DNA of 56,590 bases, taken from Bacteroidota bacterium (GTDB lineage Bacteria; Bacteroidota; Bacteroidia; UKL13-3). Position numbers and translations under genes: made by a program. Below are positions 9,186 to 16,800 of this stretch, piece by piece; within the stretch, counting starts at the first letter, position 1, and each line of letters starts with the position of its first letter. The notes under the pieces were generated by a model, which searched no databases, was not told the origin of the DNA, and was given only the letters and a program-made list of their open reading frames with translations. The DNA lies in the NCBI GenBank assembly GCA_947492885.1, contig CANLPK010000010.1, positions 1-56,590 of the forward strand. Direction: 5' to 3'.

Positions 9186-9892
9186 GATTGGATTTTAAGT
9201 TCCTTCGTTTTTTTATTCTCAATGGCATCCTGCTGCTTTGCCTTCAAGCAATGGCACAGAAAACGGCCAATCAATTGATGTATGGCGTTTACCAAAAAAT
9301 GAATCTCACCAAAGATTATAGTGCCGATGTCAATATCCGGGTAGATTTACCATTCATACGTATGCTTCCAGTGGATGCTCAAGTGTATTATAAACAACCG
9401 GATAAATTCAGAGTTAAATCAACGGGTATTGCCATCTTGCCCAAACAAGGATTTAGCGATTTCTCTAAGACCATTAGCGATACGAATTCGTATTCGGCAT
9501 TCATTGCGGGGAACGAAAAAATTGGAACTGTCACTGCCACCATCGTCAATATCATTCCCAATGCCGATACAAGCGATTTGGTATTAGGTAAATTTTGGAT
9601 CGACCCCACAAGAAATATCGTATTGCGTTCGCAGCTAACTACCAAAAGCAATGGCACCATTCTAATCAATTATTTCTATGGAGCGCAAGTCGCTTATGGT
9701 TTGCCCGATAGCTTACAGTTTACGGTGGACGTGAAGAAGTTTAAAATACCAAAGGGTGTATCCGCGGATATAAACAACACAAAAACCCCAGAATCGACTC
9801 CAGGTAAGGACCCTAAGAAAGGCAATATTTATATCACCATCAAAAATTACAAGGTGAATAAAGGAATTGACGATTCGGTGTTCAAAAATTAG
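9182..9892 (+). CDS. LolA-like periplasmic/outer-membrane lipid- or lipoprotein-carrier fold protein
   Basis: This is a 236-residue exported protein with a signal peptide ending near AMA-QK (about residue 25). The mature part has the alternating beta-strand pattern of LolA/LolB-type carriers: VNIRVDLPFIRMLPVDAQVYYKQPDKFRVKS near the start, then FWIDPTRNIVLRSQL and INYFYG in the second half. These proteins present a half-barrel that holds acyl chains. It is coupled by ATGA to an ABC-2 permease, unlike classical lolA, which is not linked to such a transporter. It may accept the exporter's substrate in the periplasm. I am confident about the fold class and not about the cargo. Confidence 0.72.
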   Translation: MRLDFKFLRFFILNGILLLCLQAMAQKTANQLMYGVYQKMNLTKDYSADVNIRVDLPFIRMLPVDAQVYYKQPDKFRVKSTGIAILPKQGFSDFSKTISDTNSYSAFIAGNEKIGTVTATIVNIIPNADTSDLVLGKFWIDPTRNIVLRSQLTTKSNGTILINYFYGAQVAYGLPDSLQFTVDVKKFKIPKGVSADINNTKTPESTPGKDPKKGNIYITIKNYKVNKGIDDSVFKN

Positions 9893-9968
9893 TGCATCTG
9901 TTAACAGGGTGTTTACTTTTTTATGACCGTTAGGTGTCAAATCATTTATTCAGAATCGTGATTAACAT

Positions 9969-9976
9969 TACCTTTG
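9969..9976 (+). promoter_or_regulatory. -7 promoter box (TACCTTTG) set very close to its gene
   Basis: Perfect TAnnTTTG match ending only six bases before the ATG at 9983. With the usual few bases from box to transcription start, the mRNA would be leaderless or nearly so. It also argues against the in-frame TTG at 9974, which lies inside the box. Confidence 0.55.
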
Positions 9977-9982
9977 CAGCGT

Positions 9983-11023
9983 ATGAAAAAATTATTCTTA
10001 TTACTCGCATTTCTGCCTTACGTGGCAAGCTTTTCACAAACTACAGAGCCCAATCTTAAAAATTTAAAACAACTCACTTTCGGAGGTGATAATGCCGAAG
10101 CCTATTTTAGTTTTGATGGAAAATTTGTTTCCTTTCAAAGCAATAATGCTAAATGGGGATTGCATTGCGATCAGATATTTGCGATGGATTTGAAGAAGGC
10201 TGCCAAGGATTCCACCTATCGACCACCTTTAGTGAGTACAGGTAAGGGACGAACCACTTGCAGTTACTATATGCCCGATGGGAAACATATCCTATTTGGT
10301 TCCACACATTTGGCAACAGATACTTGTCCAGCAGTGACTTATATGGCTGGCAAATATCTCTGGAACATCTATCCAGAGTTTGATATTTTCGTTTCCGACC
10401 TCAAAGGCAATATCACCAAGCAACTTACCAATTCGCCAGGCTACGATGCCGAAGCAACCATTTCGCCTAAAGGAGATAAGATTGTATTCACCAGCGATCG
10501 CAGTGGTGATTTAGAATTATGGACTATGGATATAGATGGTAGCAACCAAAAGCAAATAACCTTTGGTTTGGGTTATGATGGTGGCGCTTTCTTCTCGCCC
10601 GATGGGAGAAAATTGGTATTTCGTGCCTCACGCCCACAAACAGATGCAGAGGTTAAAGAGTACAAAGATTATTTGAAACAAAATTTAGTGGCTCCAACGA
10701 ATATGGAAATTTATACCTGCAATGTTGATGGAAGTGATTTGAAACAAATTACTCATTTAGGAAAAGCTAATTGGGCTCCATACTTCTTGCCATCTGGAGA
10801 TAAAATTATTTTTTCAAGCAACCACCAAAGCGAGAAAGGATACGACTTTCAGCTCTTCGTTATCAATACTGATGGTACTGGAATAACACAAATAACTTCC
10901 GAGAGTAAATTCAATGCTTTCCCGATGTTTTCTCCTAATGGTAAGCGATTAATTTTTTCTTCTAATAGAAATAATGGTGGGACCCGCGATACCAATTTAT
11001 TTATTGCCGACTGGGTTGACTAA
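9983..11023 (+). CDS. TolB-like six-bladed beta-propeller protein, secreted
   Basis: This 346-residue protein has a signal peptide (MKKLFLLLAFLPYVASFSQ) and repeated PD40/WD40-like strands: EAYFSFDGKFVSFQS, CSYYMPDGKHILFGS, EATISPKGDKIVFTSDRSGD, GAFFSPDGRKLVFRAS, APYFLPSGDKIIFSSN and FPMFSPNGKRLIFSSN. It lacks the N-terminal TolB domain, so it is a stand-alone propeller rather than the Tol-Pal component. Such proteins often accompany peptidases, and an M28 aminopeptidase gene follows 41 bases downstream on the same strand. The start at ATG 9983 is preferred over the TTG at 9974 because it gives a clean signal peptide and respects the -7 box. No enzymatic residues are apparent. Confidence 0.85.
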   Translation: MKKLFLLLAFLPYVASFSQTTEPNLKNLKQLTFGGDNAEAYFSFDGKFVSFQSNNAKWGLHCDQIFAMDLKKAAKDSTYRPPLVSTGKGRTTCSYYMPDGKHILFGSTHLATDTCPAVTYMAGKYLWNIYPEFDIFVSDLKGNITKQLTNSPGYDAEATISPKGDKIVFTSDRSGDLELWTMDIDGSNQKQITFGLGYDGGAFFSPDGRKLVFRASRPQTDAEVKEYKDYLKQNLVAPTNMEIYTCNVDGSDLKQITHLGKANWAPYFLPSGDKIIFSSNHQSEKGYDFQLFVINTDGTGITQITSESKFNAFPMFSPNGKRLIFSSNRNNGGTRDTNLFIADWVD

Positions 11024-11064
11024 TTTTTTATAATACAATTTCTGATTTACTATATTTAACTCCC

Positions 11065-12300
11065 ATGAAGCGAAATTTTATTTTATTTATTGTTGCATTT
11101 TTATTTGTTGGCAATACTGAAGCACAATCAGTATCCACCAAAAAAATCAAAAAACATATTGCCTATTTGGCTTCCGATAGCTTGCATGGTAGAGGCACTG
11201 GCACCATAGATGAACACGATGCTGCGGCTTATATAGCCAAGATATTCAAGCAAAATAAAATTGGATTCCTGCCAGGAACTGATTCATATTTTCAAGCATT
11301 TACATTCAAAGATAATAAGAATCCACACAGCGAAGATACCACGGTAGGAGCGGTGCGTCATGGTAAAAATGTTGTTGGTTATATCGATAATCATGCATCG
11401 CAAACCATTGTCATTGGGGCACATTACGATCATTTAGGAATGGGGCACGATCATAATTCAATGGACCCAAATCCAGAAGGGAAAATTCATAACGGGGCCG
11501 ATGATAATGCATCGGGCACTTCGGGGGTATTGGAATTATCACGCATCCTTGCTTCACAGAAATCGAAGTTTCCGTATAATGTTATTGTGTGTTTATTTAG
11601 CGGTGAAGAATTGGGATTGGTAGGATCGAAGAAGTTTGTTGCAGCCAATAAACTCGACTCATCGAAAATAAATTACATGCTTAATTTCGATATGATTGGT
11701 CGCATGAACGATACCACCAAATCGTTATTAGTTATGGGATATGGCACGGCATTGGAATGGGGACAAATGGTGCCTTCATGCAATACCATTTTCCATATTA
11801 AATACGATAGTGCAGGCATCGGCCCATCCGATTATGCATCATTTTATTTAGAGAATATTCCAGTGCTTGGTTTTTTTACTGGGCAACATTCCGATTATCA
11901 TAAGCCAACTGATGATATAGATAAAATTAATTTTAAGGGAGAAAAAGAGGTTCTTGAATTTGCATTGCGAATTATAAGCGCCACTGAGAAATCCCCTAAA
12001 ATGACATTCTCTAAAACTTCAAACAAAGAAACGGGAAGAAGCAAGTATAAAGTATCCATGGGTGTGATGCCCGATTATGTATATGATGGAAAAGGATTGC
12101 GAATCGATGGCGTAACAGATGGTAAACCCGCCGCTGCTGCAGGTTTGAAGAAGGGTGATATTATTACCCATTTCGATGATTTGGAAATAGCCGACATTCA
12201 GGATTATATGAAGGCATTGGGTAATACCAAAAAAGGCGATACCAAAAAAGTAACGATTCTGCGCGGTACAGAGACCTTGGTATTAGAGGTGAAATTCTAA
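11065..12300 (+). CDS. secreted M28-family zinc aminopeptidase with C-terminal PDZ domain
   Basis: This is a 411-residue exported exopeptidase. The signal peptide ends near residue 20 (NTEA-QS). The M28 domain carries all expected di-zinc and catalytic positions: GAHYDHLG (His near 120), NGADDNASG (Asp), FSGEELGLVGS (catalytic and ligand Glu), NFDMIGR (Asp) and FTGQHSDYHKPTDD (His). A PDZ domain fills the last ~85 residues (GLRIDGVTDGKPAAAAGLKK then GDIITHFDD). M28-PDZ proteins of Bacteroidota degrade peptides at the cell surface or in the periplasm. It follows the TolB-like propeller gene after 41 bases, probably in the same transcript. Confidence 0.93.
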   Translation: MKRNFILFIVAFLFVGNTEAQSVSTKKIKKHIAYLASDSLHGRGTGTIDEHDAAAYIAKIFKQNKIGFLPGTDSYFQAFTFKDNKNPHSEDTTVGAVRHGKNVVGYIDNHASQTIVIGAHYDHLGMGHDHNSMDPNPEGKIHNGADDNASGTSGVLELSRILASQKSKFPYNVIVCLFSGEELGLVGSKKFVAANKLDSSKINYMLNFDMIGRMNDTTKSLLVMGYGTALEWGQMVPSCNTIFHIKYDSAGIGPSDYASFYLENIPVLGFFTGQHSDYHKPTDDIDKINFKGEKEVLEFALRIISATEKSPKMTFSKTSNKETGRSKYKVSMGVMPDYVYDGKGLRIDGVTDGKPAAAAGLKKGDIITHFDDLEIADIQDYMKALGNTKKGDTKKVTILRGTETLVLEVKF

Positions 12301-12726
12301 TTGATTTGATTAGCATTTTTATATTTTAGCTCCTTCAAGATTTACTGTTTGGACGAATTTCACAACTGCAACGCAGTTGAATAAAAATAGCCATAGGTGA
12401 AACCTATGGTTGGTGAATACACCGCAGTCAGAACCCTTCCGCTAGCGGAAGGGTTCAACATTATTAGTTCAACCCAGTTGGGGTTGAGAATACAAACCGC
12501 CAATTAGCCATAAGTTTCACCTATGGCTATTATTGTTGAACTACTTCGTAATATTTCAATTCTCATCGAATTGTTTTCGATGATACATTCATTTTATTAT
12601 TGAACTACTCTCAGTTATATTTTAACATCATAGTATTGTCTATCAAAACCACAATTTATTTAATTCATTATCAAAGCATAATAAATTAATAATTGCGAAT
12701 ACCGATTTTTTTTTAGTTTCGTATTT
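12301..12726. repeat. intergenic array of mirrored hairpin repeats (family II)
   Basis: No gene is visible in these 426 bases. The gap contains an ordered set of hairpins: CAACTGCAACGCAGTTG (12363-12379), CCATAGGTGAAACCTATGG (12391-12409), a perfect palindrome with arms AACCCTTCCGCT (12432-12455), CAACCCAGTTGGGGTTG (12470-12486), and an inverted, slightly decayed CCATAAG...CTATGG (about 12508-12526) followed by TATTGTTGAACTACTTCGTA. The outer elements are mirror images of each other. The same set recurs at 30745-30975. The last ~180 bases are AT-rich without recognised structure. Confidence 0.8.
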
Positions 12727-13587
12727 ATGAAACTAATCCAACTGCTCATCCTGCTTGCCTTTCCATGTTTACTTTTTTCTCAAACCAAAACAAAAAAAAC
12801 TCATGAAAAATCCATTTGGATTAATTGGGGTACTTGGAGTTTGGGTGGACAAATAGGAACTGCTCATGTTCAAAATTTATATTCATTTTCAAACAGCTCC
12901 AATTTCGCCAATCCGGTATTGACGGAAGCGAAATACAGCGCCCCAATTTTTAATTTCAAAGTTCAAAATATCACACGCATATTTTATTGGAATATGGATT
13001 TAGGTTGGCCAGGTCTTCGCAAGGTTACCATTGAGACCGGCAGTTCTACTGCATTTGAGAGCTTTCAAGGCAAAGCACGTTTTGGTCGCTTAATAAATAT
13101 TCCTGTAGCTTTGGGAGGATTTCTTACTAAGCGTTGGGGACTCTGGGCCGGTTATAATTACAGTTTGTTTTATCTATCAAGTTCGGAAGCAAGTGGCCCT
13201 TATCCATATATCGATCGCTTCAGAGCGGGTGATGTTGGATTATTGAAAGCGCATGGAATTAGTTTTCATACGATGTTTTGGATTGGCAAGAAAAGTTTAT
13301 TGCGTTTTACATTAGCTGCCTCTGGTGCAGGAAATCCAAAATTTAATGTAGAGGGAAGTGCCGTCGTTACTGAGTTTGAGTATTTCATTGCGTTTAAAGC
13401 AAACAAACTTTCACAAGGAATTGCTTTCCGTTATCAATCATCGAATGTAAAAGTTACTGATCATCCTTTTATCGGCAGATATAATGGCGAACCTACACAT
13501 CTGAAATCACCAGGTTTAGGAATTGCATTTTGTTTTGATTTGCCAGAAGGTGCAACACATCGTAGTTCCAATATCAATAAAAAATAA
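12727..13587 (+). CDS. exported protein of unknown function, possibly an outer-membrane beta-barrel
   Basis: I do not recognise a family. The 286-residue product has a signal peptide (MKLIQLLILLAFPCLLFSQ). The rest alternates aromatic and polar residues in short strands separated by Gly-rich turns (WGTWSLGGQIGTAHVQ, RLINIPVALGGFLTKRWGLW, AGYNYSLFYLSSS, LGIAFCFDLP), a pattern typical of small outer-membrane barrels in Bacteroidota. There is no C-terminal sorting domain. The gene stands alone between a repeat array and the giant surface-protein gene. A -7-like box TAGTTTCG lies about ten bases before the ATG. Barrel topology is inference. Confidence 0.6.
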   Translation: MKLIQLLILLAFPCLLFSQTKTKKTHEKSIWINWGTWSLGGQIGTAHVQNLYSFSNSSNFANPVLTEAKYSAPIFNFKVQNITRIFYWNMDLGWPGLRKVTIETGSSTAFESFQGKARFGRLINIPVALGGFLTKRWGLWAGYNYSLFYLSSSEASGPYPYIDRFRAGDVGLLKAHGISFHTMFWIGKKSLLRFTLAASGAGNPKFNVEGSAVVTEFEYFIAFKANKLSQGIAFRYQSSNVKVTDHPFIGRYNGEPTHLKSPGLGIAFCFDLPEGATHRSSNINKK

Positions 13588-13816
13588 AAATTCGTATGAG
13601 TTTTATTCGTTTTAATGATGCTTATACTGAATCTAAGTAAGCTAATTACTAATAATAAATTATTTTATTATTTGGCCTTGAAAGGCTTATGTGCTATGCA
13701 TTATGTCATCTTGCATAAAATTTCATTTCATCAAAAACTTGATTTTGAATCTGTAAAATTCCGGAATTATATTCATGACTGTTGTCACTTTTAACGTGAT
13801 TCGTTTTTTGTCGCTT

Positions 13817-13824
13817 TAACTTTG
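13817..13824 (+). promoter_or_regulatory. -7 promoter box (TAACTTTG)
   Basis: Perfect TAnnTTTG match, 21 bases before ATG 13846. It overlaps an in-frame TTG at 13822, which therefore cannot be the start if this promoter is used. The 258 bases upstream hold only AT-rich DNA and a weak GCCTTGAAAGGC hairpin near 13674-13685. Confidence 0.5.
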
Positions 13825-13845
13825 CTTAAGATTTGTACGACAACT

Positions 13846-16800
13846 ATGAAACCACTATTTACCAAACTATTATTTCTCAACACGCCTGTCATTTTTTTGT
13901 ATAAAGCACTTTTAGTGTTCGTGCTTTTTTTGGGGTTAGCCTTTAACGCCAAAGCAGGAGATGAAACTATTCCAGCGGGCTCTCTCATTATCAATATGGG
14001 AAATGCGAATCCAACCATCGCTAAATCTTTAAAGCCCTATGGTCTCATTTACGACTTATTGAAAAATCAATATTGCCCAGTGAAATGGGTTATCAATCCT
14101 AATAAAACTAAGGATGGAGCCGATTTTACTTTGAATGGTGTTGCTTATAAAGGTGGGCCTTTTATTATTACCGCTCCCTTTCGAACTACTGCAGTAAATA
14201 CAGTAATTAATACTTGGGTAGCAGCCTGGGGTATTGATACAGCATGCCTTACAACCGCTACTATCTTGCCTGTTTATATTACACTTACAGCGGCACCCCG
14301 ATGGACACTAGATGCAACGAATGGAACGATTGCTCAAACTTATCTGACCAATGCAGGTATTCCTGCTGGGGCATATAATTGGAAGGCACCTGCACTCTTG
14401 GGGCCATGCGACGATTTATTTGCCATGCCTCATGCCGACCCTATTTGGGCCACGCATGGGAATTTGTATAACTGGAGCAAATCCATTGCTTCCGGTGGTT
14501 ACAAAGGTGGAATTTATTTAAGTTGTCATGCAGGAAGTGTTTTTGAAAACATGTTTAATCCAGCAAATAATACGCAGCAATGTAATTTGTTATCAAAAGA
14601 TCCTACAATCACGGGTGGACAATCAATGGTATTATTTGGAAGTCACGGAAATGGTTCCATACCTCCACCATATATTATGCAGTATCCAGCAGATGCCTGT
14701 ATGCAATTCATTGGCAAAATAGATGCAGCATTGCAAGCTGGATCAGAACAAATATTTCTACCTAAAATTGGATGGAGAACAACAACGCATGTAGGTATCT
14801 ACGATGATTCGCAAGCCGATATTCCTTCCAAATCGCCGGGCCCAGCGGCAGCATTAGCTTATGGTTATTCCAAAGGCGATTCGGCAGCAGGGTATGTAAT
14901 GATCATGGGAGCACATACCATGGCAAAATATACAACAGCCGACTATATCAATGGTCAACGAGTATTTTTAAATTGGAGTTTTTTGGCAAGTCAGTCAAAG
15001 GCAGTGGCCATGAGTGTTCCAGCAACTTTAAGTGGTACCATTAGTCAAGGCGAAACCATCAGTCTATCTGTAACTGCCTCTGGCTATTCTACTCCATTCA
15101 CCTATGTCTGGTCGTCTAGTGTGGCAGGAAGTTTTTCAGCACCTAATGCATCAAGCACTACTTTTACCCCAACCTCTTTATCCGCACGTGCAATTATACA
15201 TTGTGTGGTAACCGATGCCTGCGGTCGTGTTGGATTTTATTCTGCTTCAACCAATGTGATTTCTGGACTCGTAATACCCGAAACACCTCTGCTTTCTGTA
15301 TCCATTTCTAATACTTGCTTAAATAGTGATATCACTGAAACGGTAGATGTATTAGCGAATACAAATAGCCCTGCTGGCCGACCTTTAACCTTAAGTTTAA
15401 TAACAACAGGCCATCATGGCACCTTTGTGAATAATGGCAATGGTACTGTTACCTATACTCCTGAATTAAATTTTACTGGTATCGATTCATGTACATATCA
15501 GGTATGTGATAATGCAGTGCCACAAAATTGTTCAAGCAATTTGCTTGTAATAAATTTAGGTGTAAATGATATTTATGGTTGCTCGCCAAATCAAGTATAT
15601 GGTGTGGTAAGTTCAGGAGGTATGGATACTTTGGCATTTGCTACATCCAATGTTTCTTCAACAGCAGCCAATGCCTATGATTTAGTTGACGGTACCTTCG
15701 CAGTATTTGGTGCGAATGATTCGGCTGGATTTTCATTCCCTGAGTTTGTTTATGCCAATGATACCATGGCGATTAACTGGAAAAGTAGTAATTCAACAAC
15801 TTCTACTATCGCGGTGATGCAAAGTGCAGATGGAACAACGTACTCAAATTACAAAACATTCAGCACGACAAGTACTTCCGTCATTGTTAGTAATTATAAA
15901 TTAACTAGTACCGCTAAATATATTCGAATAACTCGTACTGCCAACGCACCAAATATTGATGCCATTGTATATTCCAATAATGGTTGCGTTACCAGAGCAC
16001 CTGAAGCGAATATGGATGCAACGGTGGTGATTGAAGATTCATCCACGGTTATTTATGTACTCAATAATGACGTAGATCCTCAAAGTTTAGCATTAACCAC
16101 AGCGACTATTAAGACGGGGCCTTCACATGGAAAGGTGAGTATTAATTTAAATAATAGTATTACCTATGCACCCAATCCTGATTATTCAGGCACCGATCAA
16201 TTCATTTATGAAATCACCAATACCCAGGGTTATAATGATACAGGAGTAGTACTAATCACCATTATTGATGATGGATGTAGTGCGGGATATTATAAGCCGG
16301 TGAGTGGATCTACAACTACTATTACTATTGCCGATTCGGTAGATGCTGGAATGCGGGAACTAAGTCCTACCAATAATTATGGAACATCTACTACCATTCA
16401 AGTTGGAAAGAGAAATGGCGATCGTCGTAGAGCAACCTTCTTGTTCAAAAGCCCTTTAGGATTGGTACCCGCAGGTGCTGTTATTCAAAGTGCAACCCTT
16501 AATTTAAAACGTACCTCTGGTGACAATACAGCAATTGGCTGTAGTATATATCCAATTACACAATCTTGGTCGGCAAGCACTTCTACCTGGGAATTAAGAT
16601 CAACGGGTACTCCCTGGACAATATTAGGAGGTGATTTTACAACTGCCTCTTATGGCTCCTTTACCACCGGAACAGGAAGTACGCTTACTACGCACTCACT
16701 TGATATTACTGGACTTGCTCAAGAATGGTATAGTGGTACAAGAGCAAATTATGGTATTATGCTGAAAGCAACCGATGAAAGTGCAATTGCCAATCGTCAG

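Noticed and set aside
9983-11023. True TolB of the Tol-Pal system
   Set aside because: Only propeller repeats are present, the N-terminal TolB domain is missing, and no tolQRA or pal genes are nearby.
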